Source: Hyphomicrobiales bacterium (GTDB lineage Bacteria > Pseudomonadota > Alphaproteobacteria > Rhizobiales > JACESI01). Taken from it: a stretch of 64,000 bases of DNA. Below the pieces are notes generated by a model that saw only the letters and a list, made by a program, of their open reading frames with translations, did no database searches and was not told the DNA's origin. Below are positions 40,680 through 51,020 of the stretch, one piece after another. Both the position numbers and the translations under genes were made by a program. Positions within the stretch are counted from its first letter, which is position 1. Each line of letters opens with the position of its first letter. The stretch covers positions 1 through 64,000 of the forward strand of contig JACESI010000007.1 in assembly GCA_013911885.1 (NCBI GenBank), written 5' to 3'.

Positions 40680-41602
40680 GCGCTTTTATCCTGCACCATT
40701 ATCCACCGTCGCCTGTTGCCGAAAAGATCCGCAAGATCTTCGGCATCAAAGGTATCGACTGGGTTTCAGTTGAGGAGAACCGCCTGCCGCCGCGCCCTGA
40801 GCTTTTTGCGATGACCGGCGGTTACCGGCGCATTCCGGTGTTGCAGATCGGCGCCGATATTTACTGTGATACGCAGTGCATCATCCGTGAGATCGAACAG
40901 CGTGTGCCTGAGCCGACCCTGTTTCCGATCGGGATCGGCGGCATGCCCTTCGGCCTTTCGCGCTGGACCGACGGCGAATTGTTTACGCTCGCCTTCAAGG
41001 CGGTGCTGGCACCAGTCTCGGATAATCTTCCCGCAGATTTCGTTGCCGATCGTGCCAGGCTTTATCTCGGTTCCGGATATGACATGGCAAAGGAGGCGGC
41101 TGATATGCCGCACACGCTCGCCCAGCTTCGCGCCCAGTTCGGCTGGGTCGATGCGCGCTTTGCAAGCGGCGCGCGCTTCATTCTCGGCGATCAGCCAGGT
41201 CTGCCGGATGTTCTGGTCTGGTATGTCTACTGGTTTCTGCGCGAGCGCTATCAGGGTGCTGCGGGGCTGTTCGAAGAATTTCCGGCGTTGCGGGAATGGG
41301 CCGCGCGAATGGATGATTTCGGCCATGGCGGGATGACGGTGATGAGTTGTGCCGATGCGCTGGCGATTGCCCGCGCGGCAAAGCCAACCTCACCTGCGGT
41401 CGAAGATCCGCGTGACCCGGAGGGCTTCAGGACAGGCATGGCGGTAACGATCGAACCGCTGACTGCGAGCGGGGAGGTGCCGATTGCAGGCAAACTTCAC
41501 GCCATCGGTCGCGATGTTGTCGCCCTTGCCATGTCAAATGAACGCGCGGGCGACGTGGTGGTTCACTTCCCGCGCGTCGGCTACCGGCTTCGCCAGGCTT
41601 AA
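40676..41602 (+). CDS. glutathione S-transferase-like protein
   Basis: The 308-residue protein begins with a thioredoxin-fold N-domain ([47 protein letters not shown]) and an all-helical GST C-domain. A further 80-residue C-terminal domain (from [18 protein letters not shown]) is beta-rich and unusual for a plain GST. The first codon is a TTG overlapping the leuC TGA. A Tyr/Ser/Cys catalytic residue is not evident at the usual place. It could be a conjugating enzyme or a redox binding protein. Confidence 0.75.
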   Translation: MSAFILHHYPPSPVAEKIRKIFGIKGIDWVSVEENRLPPRPELFAMTGGYRRIPVLQIGADIYCDTQCIIREIEQRVPEPTLFPIGIGGMPFGLSRWTDGELFTLAFKAVLAPVSDNLPADFVADRARLYLGSGYDMAKEAADMPHTLAQLRAQFGWVDARFASGARFILGDQPGLPDVLVWYVYWFLRERYQGAAGLFEEFPALREWAARMDDFGHGGMTVMSCADALAIARAAKPTSPAVEDPRDPEGFRTGMAVTIEPLTASGEVPIAGKLHAIGRDVVALAMSNERAGDVVVHFPRVGYRLRQA

Positions 41603-41625
41603 GGAAACTGGCTTGAGGGGCGACC

Positions 41626-43116
41626 TCAGGCGACTTTCACCACCGGCGTCGGCCGGATTTCCATCTCGCCTTTTTCCTGATGCATGCACATGCCAGCGCA
41701 TTTTGCTGAAGCGAAGTCTGGCATGGCATTCATCGTGACCGCGGGTTCCGCCACCGGCAGGTCGGATTTCTTCATGGCGGCAATCTTGTTGATGACCCGC
41801 AGGCACAGGAAAACCCCGACAACGCCGAAGACGATATAACCGATGCCCTGTCCGGCGACCGCCCCTTTTGCGCCACCCATCATCGCGCCTGCGGCCACAA
41901 AGGGAATCGTCCCAACAGTCGCTTTGCCCCAATTGAGAAGCGTTGAATAGGTTGCATAGCCGAGATTGTTGAATGTCGCATTGGCAACAAAAAGCGCGCC
42001 ATTGAACAGGAAAGTCACGATGACGATGTTGATGAAGAAATCAACCAGTGCTGCTGCTTCCCCGGTAAGCCTGAAGGAGGCGGTGATATAGTCGCGCGCG
42101 ATGAACAGCAAAAGCCAGACAATCAGGGTGTAGACAATCGTAACCGTGAGTGAATCGATCACCGCCTGGCGCACACGGTCGTAAAGACCAGCCCCGTAAT
42201 TCTGGCCGATAATCGGGCCGATTGCGCCTGAAAGCGCGAAGATCAGGCCAAAGGCCAGCGGAATCAGACGGCCGATAAAGGCCCATCCTGCTACAGCCTG
42301 ATCGCCAAGCATGGCGACCGAGGAGGTGACATAAGCATTAGCGACGGGTGTCGCCACATTTGCAAGCACCGCCGGGACTGCTATCACAAGCAGCGGGCGA
42401 ACGTCTTTCAGGATCATCGAAACCGGCGGAAGCGCGATCATGTCATGGATTTTGATGATGCTGTAGAGCGCAAGGCCAATGGTTGCGACACGTGAGACGG
42501 CGGTTGAATAGGCTGCCCCCATGACCCCCAAGTCGAGACCAAAAATCAGCAACGGATCGAGCACTGCTGTCATGACCCCGGTGCAAAGCGTTGCATACAT
42601 CGCCCGCTTTGCATCGCCCGTCGCCCGCAGAATGCCCGAAAACGCAAGCCCAAGGCCGAGAAGAGGCACGGAGGGCACCACGATACGGAGAAATTCAATT
42701 GTGATCTCAAGCGTTCTTCCCTCTGCACCGATCATCGCTGCGGCCTTTGGGATGAACGGAAAAAACATCGCGGCGATTGCCGACATTGCAACCAGCATGA
42801 ATATGGCGGAGGAACCCGCGAGCAGGCGGGCGCGTTCTCTGTCACCAGCGCCGAGCGCTCGTGAAACAATCGCCGTCGCCCCGATCATGATGCCGATGGC
42901 AACCGATGTCAGAAAGAAAAGCAGCGTGCCGGAATAGCCGATCGCAGCGGCGAGTTCCTGCTGGCCGAGCATCGAGATATAAAAGAGGTTGGCAAAATCG
43001 ACGACAAAGATCGCCATCAGGCCGATCGAGGCGGTCGACGCCATGACGATGACATGGCGCATCGTCGAGCCGGTACAGAATTTCGGAGAAGTTTCTTTCG
43101 AAACGACGGCAGGCAT
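41626..43116 (-). CDS. MATE family efflux transporter
   Basis: The 496-residue protein has 12 membrane segments in two repeats, with blocks ANLFYISMLGQQELAAAIGY, GATAIVSRALGAGDRERARL, and in the second half AFGLIFALSGAIGPIIGQNYGAGLYDRV. It exports cationic or organic compounds using ion gradients. The C-terminal 45 residues (from MKKSDLPVAEPAVTMNAM) are a polar extension with several Met and Cys (FASAKCAGMCMHQEK), which could bind metal. A tandem repeat lies just upstream. Confidence 0.88.
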   Translation of the reverse strand: MPAVVSKETSPKFCTGSTMRHVIVMASTASIGLMAIFVVDFANLFYISMLGQQELAAAIGYSGTLLFFLTSVAIGIMIGATAIVSRALGAGDRERARLLAGSSAIFMLVAMSAIAAMFFPFIPKAAAMIGAEGRTLEITIEFLRIVVPSVPLLGLGLAFSGILRATGDAKRAMYATLCTGVMTAVLDPLLIFGLDLGVMGAAYSTAVSRVATIGLALYSIIKIHDMIALPPVSMILKDVRPLLVIAVPAVLANVATPVANAYVTSSVAMLGDQAVAGWAFIGRLIPLAFGLIFALSGAIGPIIGQNYGAGLYDRVRQAVIDSLTVTIVYTLIVWLLLFIARDYITASFRLTGEAAALVDFFINIVIVTFLFNGALFVANATFNNLGYATYSTLLNWGKATVGTIPFVAAGAMMGGAKGAVAGQGIGYIVFGVVGVFLCLRVINKIAAMKKSDLPVAEPAVTMNAMPDFASAKCAGMCMHQEKGEMEIRPTPVVKVA

Positions 43117-43170
43117 GGCAGAAATCCTTCACAGAATGCTATCGGTCGTTTTCATGACTGCAATTTCGGC

Positions 43171-43198
43171 CGAGATCAGATATTCGAGATCAGATATG
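43171..43198. repeat. 14-bp tandem repeat upstream of the MATE gene
   Basis: CGAGATCAGATATT and CGAGATCAGATATG follow each other at 43171-43184 and 43185-43198, 55 bases before the MATE start codon. This position is suitable for an operator. No regulator gene is adjacent. The rest of the gap 43117-43580 shows nothing I can name. Confidence 0.5.
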
Positions 43199-43580
43199 AA
43201 TGCCTCGCCAGCACCAAATTGCTTATCCCTGCTGGCAATGCAGCCGGACATTCAAACGAGCAATCTGATGTGTTCATTGCGGGGAACATATCCGTTATCT
43301 GATCAGGTTGGTGGAAATGTGTAATGCTGGCAAAGGAAAATCAAGATGGACGCCGATGTTTCAACAAAAGCCCAAGATGCAGAATAACAGCTCCCTGCCT
43401 GACCGATCAACGCGCATCATTTGCGGCGCATTTTTAAAATAGCGCGCCGACTGGATGCTCTCATTGGATGCTATCGGGCGCCTGAGTGGATGTTGTCGCG
43501 TTTTCTATCACCGCTCTGCCAATGCGTAAAATCAAATCTGCGTTTGATCGAAACCGCGTGAGCGCTCGGCGGAATCGACC

Positions 43581-44435
43581 TCAGTCCGGGTTGCCGAGCG
43601 TCATGGCGAGCGATGGATCGCCATAGGCAATGAAGCCGGGATTGGCAAAATCCGCATCATTGATCTGGTTTTTCTTGCCGTAGAGAAAAGCCGCGCCATT
43701 GGTGCGGGTGACGATGCCGCCGGCAGCGGCAAGAACGGCGTGACCCGCCGCCGTGTCCCATTCCATGGTTCGCCCGTAGCGCGGGTAAAGATCGGCTTCG
43801 CCTGCCGCAAGGAGGCAGAATTTCAGCGACGAGCCGATCGAGACGATTTTCTCGACATGCGCGGCTTTCAGGAAGGCATCGGTATCCGTGTCGCGGTGCG
43901 ACAGGCTTGCAACCGCAATGCGGTCTTGCTCTGCGCTCTTGCGCGTGGAAATTGCCTGCCGCGTAGCGTTGACAATTTCAAATGCGCCCGCGGTTTGTTC
44001 GCTGTCCTGTGTGCCCGTCGCTGCGTTCGAGACGATACCGCCAAAGGTTCTGCCGAGGGCAGGGGCATGGACAATGCCGGCAACAGGCACGCCGTTTTCA
44101 ACCAAGGCGATATTCACGGTGAAAGCCCCGTTTCGACTGGTGAACTCGCGGGTGCCGTCAAGCGGGTCGATCAGGACAAACGTATCCCCAATCTCAGGGA
44201 CCTGCCCGCCCGCGACCGCTTCTTCGGCAATCAGGGGAAGTGCCGGATAGGTGCTTCGCAGGCCCGCAAGGATGATCGCCTCCGCGGCGGTATCCGCTTC
44301 GGTCACCGGCGAGCAATCGGTCTTCGTGCCGACGGCGAAATCGGTCATGTAAATTTCCATGATCCGCTCCCCCGCTTTGAGCGCAAGGGCGAGCGCGGTT
44401 TCAACAAAAGCGGATCGGTCAATGGATAGGGTCAT
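43581..44435 (-). CDS. cysQ: 3'(2'),5'-bisphosphate nucleotidase
   Basis: The 284-residue inositol-monophosphatase-fold protein has the metal sites in LIAEEAVAGG, FVLIDPLDGTREFTSRNGAFT and MEWDTAAGHAVLAAAGG. CysQ removes phosphate from PAP, recycling the by-product of PAPS use. ATG 44435 matches the family start. In this window it may support the sulfotransferase at 15165-15857, though it is a general housekeeping enzyme. Confidence 0.9.
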   Translation of the reverse strand: MTLSIDRSAFVETALALALKAGERIMEIYMTDFAVGTKTDCSPVTEADTAAEAIILAGLRSTYPALPLIAEEAVAGGQVPEIGDTFVLIDPLDGTREFTSRNGAFTVNIALVENGVPVAGIVHAPALGRTFGGIVSNAATGTQDSEQTAGAFEIVNATRQAISTRKSAEQDRIAVASLSHRDTDTDAFLKAAHVEKIVSIGSSLKFCLLAAGEADLYPRYGRTMEWDTAAGHAVLAAAGGIVTRTNGAAFLYGKKNQINDADFANPGFIAYGDPSLAMTLGNPD

Positions 44436-44482
44436 GCGGGCTTTCAAGGGATTGGTGCGCGGATGGGTGCTACGTGGGCGCC

Positions 44483-45238
44483 TTAATAAACAGGGTGGTC
44501 CAGTTTGTCATAGATTATTTTGCGCATTGTCCTGGTCATGAGGCGCGGTGCGATCTTTCCGGCAAGGGCGAAAAGTCTGTTGTAATCGCCGGGAACAAGC
44601 TCTGGCTTTCGTTTTGCAATCGCTCGCCATATCAGTGTTGCGACATCATCTGCGGTCATTCTTGCTTCTTCTCTCGCGCCTCTCGGCGCGTGGCGACTTG
44701 CCTGCATGGTTTGCATCGGTCCGGGATAGACGGTCAGAACATGAATGCCCTGCGGGCGCATTGCTTTTCGCAGGCTCGCCGCATAATTGGCAAGCGCTGC
44801 TTTCGAGGCGGCATAGGATGCGGCGCCGGGATAGCCGACCTGGACGGAAAGCGAGGCGATGAAAACGAGCGTCGCGTCCCGCTTTAGCCGGTCAGCCTGC
44901 AACAGCTCATGGGTCATCAACAGCGGTGCGGTGAGGTTGATGTCGATGAGACGCTGATGGGCGTCGCCGGGGATATCCTCAAAATGCCCGGTCGCACTCA
45001 CCGCCGCGTTGAATATGACCGTCGATAAAGGCCCGCTTGCGGTTGCGACCATCACCAGCGAGGCAAGGCTATCGAGGTCGGCAAGATCGGCGCTGACTTT
45101 GAGCGGGTTTGCTTCTGTGAAATTCGACAGCGTATCGAAGGCGCGGTCAATGCCGATCACCGCTTCACCCCGCGCTACCGCCTGGCGGGTCAAAGCCGCG
45201 CCAAGACCGTTTGCCGCCCCGGTGATGAGAACAGTCAT
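44483..45238 (-). CDS. short-chain dehydrogenase/reductase
   Basis: The 251-residue SDR has the cofactor loop TVLITGAANGLGAAL, NAAVSATGH (NAG-type motif) and the catalytic SLSVQVGYPGAASYAASKAAL. The ATG at 45238 overlaps the stop of the upstream SDR (ATGA). The Asp at the end of strand 2 (VIGIDRAF) suggests NAD preference. The C-terminal KLDHPVY is conserved in lipid-linked SDRs, so a membrane lipid or acyl substrate is possible. Confidence 0.85.
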   Translation of the reverse strand: MTVLITGAANGLGAALTRQAVARGEAVIGIDRAFDTLSNFTEANPLKVSADLADLDSLASLVMVATASGPLSTVIFNAAVSATGHFEDIPGDAHQRLIDINLTAPLLMTHELLQADRLKRDATLVFIASLSVQVGYPGAASYAASKAALANYAASLRKAMRPQGIHVLTVYPGPMQTMQASRHAPRGAREEARMTADDVATLIWRAIAKRKPELVPGDYNRLFALAGKIAPRLMTRTMRKIIYDKLDHPVY

Positions 45239-45969
45239 GCCCACCCTCCAGGAATGCGCCGCCGGACGGCGTGCCAGGCGAGCGCGCCCGCGCCGAACCG
45301 GGTTTTGCGGCGACCCGATGCGACTGCGCGCAAGATACCCTGAGCGACTTCTTCCGCCGTCATGTAGAATTCAGCAAGCGGTGGATTTTCCATCCCTGCC
45401 TTGGCGTGAAAGGCGGTGCGTGTCGGGCCGGGATCGACCTCGATCACGCGGATGCGGCCCTGCCATTCCACGCGAAGATTGCGGGCAAAATCCTGAAGGC
45501 CGGTCTTGGTTGCGGTATAGGTCGCAAAGTCCGGCGCTGTGCGGCCTGCAAGGGTCGAGCCGATGAAGCAGACGCTTCCTTCTGACTTCAGAAGCAGCGG
45601 GAAGAGGCGCTGCGTGAGTGCAATCGGGCTTTTGAGATTGGTCTCGCACAGGGTCCGGATCGAAGCCGGGCTCTCTGCCGCGATGGTGCCGACATAGCCG
45701 GTGGCGGCATTGTGGATGAGGGCATGGAGTTCTGTCCAGCCGAGGTGCAGGCAATGCGCGCTGATGTCGGGGGCGCTCTCACTGCGGGAAAGATCGGCTG
45801 CGAAATACCGGCACGAAGGGGGAAGCGTTACCGCTTCCGGCGGTCGCCTGCCGATCACCAGAACATCGGCTTCTGCGGCTGCGAACAGTCGGGCGAGGGC
45901 AAGGCCAATGCCATCCGTGCCGCCGGTGAGACAGATCCTCTTTCCCTTGAAGTCAGCCATCGGCGTCAT
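45235..45969 (-). CDS. short-chain dehydrogenase/reductase
   Basis: The 244-residue SDR has RICLTGGTDGIGLALARLF, the Arg in LVIGRRPPEAV (NADP preference), HNAATGYVG and the catalytic STLAGRTAPDFATYTATKTGL. It is translationally coupled to the next SDR (ATGA overlap). Two adjacent SDRs of different cofactor preference suggest sequential steps in one pathway or a heteromeric pair; the substrate is unknown. An internal start at M4 (45960) is an alternative. Confidence 0.85.
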   Translation of the reverse strand: MTPMADFKGKRICLTGGTDGIGLALARLFAAAEADVLVIGRRPPEAVTLPPSCRYFAADLSRSESAPDISAHCLHLGWTELHALIHNAATGYVGTIAAESPASIRTLCETNLKSPIALTQRLFPLLLKSEGSVCFIGSTLAGRTAPDFATYTATKTGLQDFARNLRVEWQGRIRVIEVDPGPTRTAFHAKAGMENPPLAEFYMTAEEVAQGILRAVASGRRKTRFGAGALAWHAVRRRIPGGWA

Positions 45970-46201
45970 CGTCTTTCCTTGGGTGGCACTGCCTTGGCCG
46001 CCGCGCGCTTTGGTTCTGGTTCAATAACCATTCTTCGCGGGCTGCGGCAAGAAAAATGCTGCAAGTGCGAAGGCTGCGCCCAGCGCATGGCTGACATGCC
46101 TTAACCGTGCTGGTTCTTTAAGCTTTTGACTACTATTTCAGCAGCATAAGCAACGCAGGACTGGTGCATTTCCGGTCCCCGTTTGCAACTGGAGCAAAAA
46201 G

Positions 46202-46336
46202 ATGATGATTTTTTCAACAATTCGCCAGTGGCACCGCAAGCGTGAGCGCAACAATATTCTCAACCATATGCCTGATCACCGTCTGGCAGATATCGGTTAT
46301 GTACGCCACGGACGCAAAGTGCTGATCGGTCGCTAA
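46202..46336 (+). CDS. DUF1127 small basic protein
   Basis: The 44-residue product reads MMIFSTIRQWHRKRERNNIL then MPDHRLADIGYVRHGRK, the DUF1127 pattern ending in the LxDIG block. GGAG lies 8 bases upstream; the second ATG (46205) may be used. Small DUF1127 proteins of Alphaproteobacteria affect phosphate and carbon metabolism and bind RNA in studied cases. A second DUF1127 gene follows 85 bases downstream. Confidence 0.8.
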   Translation: MMIFSTIRQWHRKRERNNILNHMPDHRLADIGYVRHGRKVLIGR

Positions 46337-46421
46337 CGACATCCTGTCACCAGTGCCACGGGCCTGCTGGTGATATCGATCCTCCCAAACAAGCCCGAAA
46401 AAACCCTACAGGAAGAAGACC

Positions 46422-46562
46422 ATGAAACTGATTGAAGGCATTCGCCGCTGGCGCCAGTATCGCCGGAATGTCCGCATTCTGAAGTCGATGTCAAACCGCG
46501 AACTTGCCGATATCGGCCTGCTGCGCGGCGATATCGAGACCCGCGTTCGCGGACGCGCCTGA
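46422..46562 (+). CDS. DUF1127 small basic protein
   Basis: The 46-residue product begins MKLIEGIRRWRQYRRNVRIL and ends with NRELADIGLLRGDIETRVRG, the classic DUF1127 signature with Arg-rich helix and ELxDIGL block. AGGAAG precedes the ATG. Same direction as the previous gene; the two are only distantly similar, so not a recent duplication. Confidence 0.85.
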   Translation: MKLIEGIRRWRQYRRNVRILKSMSNRELADIGLLRGDIETRVRGRA

Positions 46563-46571
46563 ACTTACATA

Positions 46572-46619
46572 CTTTCTCCGCGACCGGCTTTCTCCGCGAC
46601 CGGCTTTCTCCGCGACCGG
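46572..46619 (+). repeat. three 16-bp tandem repeats
   Basis: CTTTCTCCGCGACCGG is repeated three times exactly, 9 bases after the second DUF1127 gene, in the 3' untranslated region before its terminator. Confidence 0.9.
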
Positions 46620-46657
46620 CGATCATCGGCGTAAAGAAAAAACCAACGCTGTATTTT

Positions 46658-46690
46658 GCCGCCGCTTCTTTTGATGCGGCGGTTTTGTTT
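46658..46690 (+). terminator. Rho-independent terminator of the DUF1127 genes
   Basis: CCGCCGC, a 10-base loop and GCGGCGG followed by TTTTGTTTT. Confidence 0.85.
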
Positions 46691-46743
46691 TGATGATCAG
46701 CCCCCGCGCGCAGCCGCGCTCCCAGGCGTGAGTGTTTTGGGGG

Positions 46744-47151
46744 TCAGCGTGACTGGTTGCACTTCACTTTGACTTTGCGGCCTTCATTGTCGAAGTACCA
46801 GCACTTCTTGACGGACAGGGCTCCACCCACCGCGCCCGCGCCCGCGCCGACACCCGCACCGATCACCGCGCCACGACCGCCGCCCGCAATCGCGCCGATG
46901 ATCGCACCCGTGCCCGCACCGACGCCCGCGCCGATGGCTGCCCGTTTCTTGCGGCTTCCCTTGTCGAACTCACTCGGGCATTCGTCTTTGTATTTGTATC
47001 CATCCGGATGATAGAAGGTGCAGCGTTTGATCTGAACAATGTTGCTTTCCATCGGATCGGTGATGCGTATGCTGGAACCGGCCGCCCCAGCCGGTGCGAT
47101 ACTTGCTGCAACCATCAAGGCTGCGCCTAGTCCTGCTCCAAAACACTTCAT
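46744..47151 (-). CDS. secreted glycine-zipper protein
   Basis: The 135-residue protein has a signal peptide (cut after APAGA), a middle part with Cys pair (KRCTFYHPDG...DECPSEFDK), a glycine-zipper region (AAIGAGVGAGTGAIIGAIAG) and a C-terminal Cys pair (KKCWYFDNEGRKVKVKC). It likely sits at the outer membrane or periplasm; glycine zippers self-associate in membranes. Function unknown. Single gene. Confidence 0.7.
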   Translation of the reverse strand: MKCFGAGLGAALMVAASIAPAGAAGSSIRITDPMESNIVQIKRCTFYHPDGYKYKDECPSEFDKGSRKKRAAIGAGVGAGTGAIIGAIAGGGRGAVIGAGVGAGAGAVGGALSVKKCWYFDNEGRKVKVKCNQSR

Positions 47152-47272
47152 TTGAATATGCTCCTGATTTTTGACGAACCCCGCGGTGTCCCCGCAATTG
47201 GAACAGTAAACCGCACGCGATCATGGCATCAAGTGGTGATCCCCAGAATATGTGCAAACCACAGGAGCCGGT

Positions 47273-50200
47273 TCAGCCGAGGCCGCCGCCGGTCGGGGTG
47301 TGCAGGATGATTGCATCGCCCGGGGCAATATCGGTCTGGTCGCAGCCCTGGAGTTGCGTTTGCGATCCATCCTTGCGGCGGACCCAGAGCGCGCCGCATT
47401 CACCTGCGTCGCCGCCTTCCAGACCGTAAGGCGGAATGATCCGGTGCGACGAGACAAGCGCGCATTCCATGGCTTCAAGGAAGCGCAGGACGCGGCGTGT
47501 GCCGTCGCCGCCCTTGAACCTGCCCTTGCCGCCCGAGCCGCGGCGGATCGAGAATTCCTCAAGCACCACGGGAAAGCGGTATTCGAGGATTTCAGGATCG
47601 GTAAGGCGGGTGTTGGTCATATGGACATGAACAGCATCCGTGCCCGCGAAGGCGGTGCCGTCATTCAGCCGACCGGCACCGGTGCCGCCGCAGATCGTCT
47701 CGTAATTCTGGTGGCGGGCATTGCCATAGGTGAGATTGTTCATCGTGCCTTGCGAGCAGGAAATTGCCCCGAGCGCCGCAAACAGAGCATTGGTGACGTG
47801 CTGGCTGGTTTCGGTGTTGCCTGCGACGACCGCTGCCGGATAGGTGGGTTTCAGCATCGAGCCTTCCGGGATGACGATGCGGATCGGCACGAGGCAACCC
47901 GCATTCATCGGGATCTGCGCTTCGCACATGACGCGAAACACATAAAGCACCGCCGCGCGCGTGACCGGTTCCGGGGCGTTGAAGTTGTTCGACTGAACCG
48001 GCGATGTTCCGGTAAAATCGACGGTTGCCTCGCGCTTGCTGCGGTCGACGCTGATACGCACCTTGATCACCGAACCCTGATCGGTCGGATAGTCGAAGGC
48101 GCAATCGGCGAGGGCGTCGATGAAGCGGCGCACGCTTTCGGCGGCATTGTCCTGGACATGACCCATATAGGCTTCAACAACCGGCAGGCTGAAGTGATCA
48201 ATCATCTTGTGGAGTTCTGCCGCACCTTTCTTGTTGGCCGCGATCTGCGCCTTGAGGTCGGCGATGTTCTGCTCGACATTGCGTACCGGATAAGGATGGT
48301 TGAGCAGCACATCGCGCAGCGCCTGTTCCTGAAAAATGCCGCCATCGACGAGAAGCAGATTGTCGATGAGAACGCCTTCCTCATCGACCCTGGTTGCGCG
48401 CGGTGTGAACGAACCGGGAGCGAGGCCGCCGACATCCGCATGGTGGCCGCGCGCGGCGACATAAAACAGGATTTCCTTTTCCGCATCATCGAAGACCGGT
48501 GTGACCACGGTGATATCCGGCAGATGGGTGCCGCCATTGTAGGGCGCATTGAGCGCGAAGACGTCGCCCGGCTTCATCCGCCCTTCGTTCTGGGCGATGA
48601 TGCTTTCGACCGAGCGGTCCATCGAGCCGAGATGCACCGGCATATGCGGCGCGTTCGCCACCAGCGCGCCCTTCCGGTTGAACACCGCGCAGGAGAAATC
48701 GAGCCGCTCTTTGATGTTGACCGAATAGGCCGTGTTCTGAAGCGTCACCCCCATCTGTTCGGCAATCGACATGAAGAGGTTGTTGAACACTTCGAGCATG
48801 ACAGGATCAGCATCGGTGCCGACGGCGCGGGCGCGCGCCTTTCGGGCAATACGCCGCAGGATGATATGATCGCGTGACGAGATTTCGGCGCGCCAACCCG
48901 GCTCGATCACGATGGTCTGGTGCGGTTCGATCAGAAGTGCCGGGCCGCTAATCTGATGGCCGGGTTTCACGGCGTCGCGGCGGTGGATGATTGTTTCATG
49001 CCATGCGCCGCCCGAGTAGAAGGCAGAAGGCGTGCCCGCCGGTGTGCCGCTTGCAAGATCTGCCTCCGGTTCGTCGATCTCAGCCCCCCCGCCAACGGCC
49101 TCGACATCGAGCGCTTCCATCACGATCGGCTTGTCGTAAATCGTGAAGCCAAACTGCTTTTTGTGCGCTGCATGAAATGCTTCAGACATCGAGTCAAACG
49201 TCTGAAGCGGGATCGGGATGGTCGTATCGGAGCCTTGGAAGCGCAGGTGGCAGACAGAAATTGTCTCGATTTCAGAATCACTTATCCCCTGTTGCTGAAG
49301 TTCGCCCTTTGATTCTGATTCAAGCTGCTGAAGCAGTTCCGTGATGCTTTCGAGTGCCTCTTCAAGCGGCTTGACAACAGATTTCTGGCGGCTCGCGCGG
49401 ATATCGGCAAGGCCCATGCCATAGGCAGACAGGATGCCCGAGAACGGATGGATCAGGACGGTTTTCATGCCGAGACTGTCGGCAACGAGACAGGCGTGCT
49501 GACCGCCCGCGCCACCGAAACAGGTGAGGGCGTAATCCGTGACGTCATAGCCGCGTTCGACGGAAATCTTCTTGATGGCGTTTGCCATATTGTCGACGGC
49601 AATCGCAAGAAAGCCGTCTGCGACCTCTTCCGGCGTGCGCCCGTCGCCGAGCTCTGCGGCAAGCGCGGTGAAGGCAGCCTTGACCGCCTCGCGGTCGAGC
49701 TGCTGATCCTGATTTGGGCCGAAAACCGCGGGAAAGTTTTCCGGCTGCAATTTGCCGACCATGACATTCGCATCGGTCACGGCGAGGGGGCCGCCCCGGC
49801 GATAGCATTTGGGTCCCGGATTTGCGCCCGCCGAATCCGGGCCAACGGAAAAGCGCGCGCCATCGAAATGAAGGATCGAACCGCCACCGGCGGCCACAGT
49901 GTGAATGCGCATCATCGGCGCGCGCATCCGCACACCGGCAACTTCGGTCTCGAAGGTGCGCTCGAGTTCGCCGTCATAGTGAGAGACATCGGTCGACGTG
50001 CCGCCCATGTCGAAACCGATGATCCTTTTATGTCCGGCGAAGGCGGAGGTCCTGATCGCGCCGACCACGCCGCCGGCAGGGCCGGACAGGATCGCGTCCT
50101 TGCCCTGAAACAGGCCTGCCGCCGTAAGGCCACCCGACGACATCATGAAAGACAGGCGCGGACTGTTGCCTGCGCTGTTGGCGGCAATGCCGAGTTCGCG

Positions 50201-50902
50201 GGCAACCTGATCGACATAGCGCTTCAGGATCGGCGAGAGGTAAGCATCCACGACCGTGGTATCGCCGCGCCCGACGAGTTTCATCAGGGGCGAGATTTCG
50301 TGGCTGACGGATATTTGCGTAAAGCCTACCTGCCGCGCAATGTCCGCCACGATTTTTTCATGTTCGGGAAAGGCCCAGGCATGCATGAAAACGATGGCAA
50401 CAGAGCGGATGCCGTCGTCATAGAGTCCTTGAAGTGCCGTTCCCAGCGCTGCGGGATCGGGGGTTGCTTCAACCGTACCGTCGGCGAGCACGCGCTCGGC
50501 AGCCTCGATGACGCTTGTATAAAGCTGTTCTGGAAGAATGATGCGTTTTGCAAAAATATCGGGCCGCGCCTGATAGCCGATGCGCAGCATGTCGCCGAAG
50601 CCCTTTGTGATCACGAGGGCGGTGCGGTCGCCCTTGCGCTCAAGCAGCGCATTGGTCGCAACGGTCGTTCCCATTTTGACATGGCCGATGCGGCCAGGCG
50701 GGATCGCTTCGCCGGACTTCAATCCAAGCAGGTCACGGATGCCCTGTACGGCGGCATCGGCATAGGCTTCCGGATTTTCCGAGAGCAGCTTGTGCGGATG
50801 GAGCGCGCCGTCGGGGGCGCGCCCGACAATATCGGTGAACGTGCCACCCCGGTCGATCCAGAAATCCCAGGTGGATGATCGGCATTCTGTCTCAGGCTGC
50901 AT
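47273..50902 (-). CDS. oplAH: 5-oxoprolinase, fused HyuA-HyuB type
   Basis: The 1209-residue protein starts [20 protein letters not shown], the ATP-binding start of HyuA/OPLAH, with [20 protein letters not shown] and [20 protein letters not shown]. The HyuB half begins near residue 730 ([19 protein letters not shown], then [12 protein letters not shown]) and ends GGGLG. One chain holding both parts is typical of eukaryotic and some proteobacterial 5-oxoprolinases, which open 5-oxoproline to glutamate with ATP. A hydantoin substrate is the alternative. It is a single gene with a divergent aldo/keto reductase gene upstream. Confidence 0.9.
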   Translation of the reverse strand: MQPETECRSSTWDFWIDRGGTFTDIVGRAPDGALHPHKLLSENPEAYADAAVQGIRDLLGLKSGEAIPPGRIGHVKMGTTVATNALLERKGDRTALVITKGFGDMLRIGYQARPDIFAKRIILPEQLYTSVIEAAERVLADGTVEATPDPAALGTALQGLYDDGIRSVAIVFMHAWAFPEHEKIVADIARQVGFTQISVSHEISPLMKLVGRGDTTVVDAYLSPILKRYVDQVARELGIAANSAGNSPRLSFMMSSGGLTAAGLFQGKDAILSGPAGGVVGAIRTSAFAGHKRIIGFDMGGTSTDVSHYDGELERTFETEVAGVRMRAPMMRIHTVAAGGGSILHFDGARFSVGPDSAGANPGPKCYRRGGPLAVTDANVMVGKLQPENFPAVFGPNQDQQLDREAVKAAFTALAAELGDGRTPEEVADGFLAIAVDNMANAIKKISVERGYDVTDYALTCFGGAGGQHACLVADSLGMKTVLIHPFSGILSAYGMGLADIRASRQKSVVKPLEEALESITELLQQLESESKGELQQQGISDSEIETISVCHLRFQGSDTTIPIPLQTFDSMSEAFHAAHKKQFGFTIYDKPIVMEALDVEAVGGGAEIDEPEADLASGTPAGTPSAFYSGGAWHETIIHRRDAVKPGHQISGPALLIEPHQTIVIEPGWRAEISSRDHIILRRIARKARARAVGTDADPVMLEVFNNLFMSIAEQMGVTLQNTAYSVNIKERLDFSCAVFNRKGALVANAPHMPVHLGSMDRSVESIIAQNEGRMKPGDVFALNAPYNGGTHLPDITVVTPVFDDAEKEILFYVAARGHHADVGGLAPGSFTPRATRVDEEGVLIDNLLLVDGGIFQEQALRDVLLNHPYPVRNVEQNIADLKAQIAANKKGAAELHKMIDHFSLPVVEAYMGHVQDNAAESVRRFIDALADCAFDYPTDQGSVIKVRISVDRSKREATVDFTGTSPVQSNNFNAPEPVTRAAVLYVFRVMCEAQIPMNAGCLVPIRIVIPEGSMLKPTYPAAVVAGNTETSQHVTNALFAALGAISCSQGTMNNLTYGNARHQNYETICGGTGAGRLNDGTAFAGTDAVHVHMTNTRLTDPEILEYRFPVVLEEFSIRRGSGGKGRFKGGDGTRRVLRFLEAMECALVSSHRIIPPYGLEGGDAGECGALWVRRKDGSQTQLQGCDQTDIAPGDAIILHTPTGGGLG

Positions 50903-51020
50903 GGGGTTTCCGTGCCTCGTCCGCGCGTCGAAATTCTATCGCGACTTTGGAAGGCTGCGGGTGCAATTGCAATGCTATTGTGATTAGGATCAGCACCCAT
51001 CACTTGCGAGGTTCTTCCCC

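Noticed and set aside
43351..43390. 13-codon frame in the gap upstream of the MATE gene
   Set aside because: Too short, no ribosome site of note and no hydrophobic or other character.
47252..48877. Long plus-strand open frame of over 500 codons opposite the oxoprolinase gene
   Set aside because: It is a mirror frame of a GC-rich gene, with His/Arg-rich composition and no motifs, and the minus-strand protein is a clear family member.
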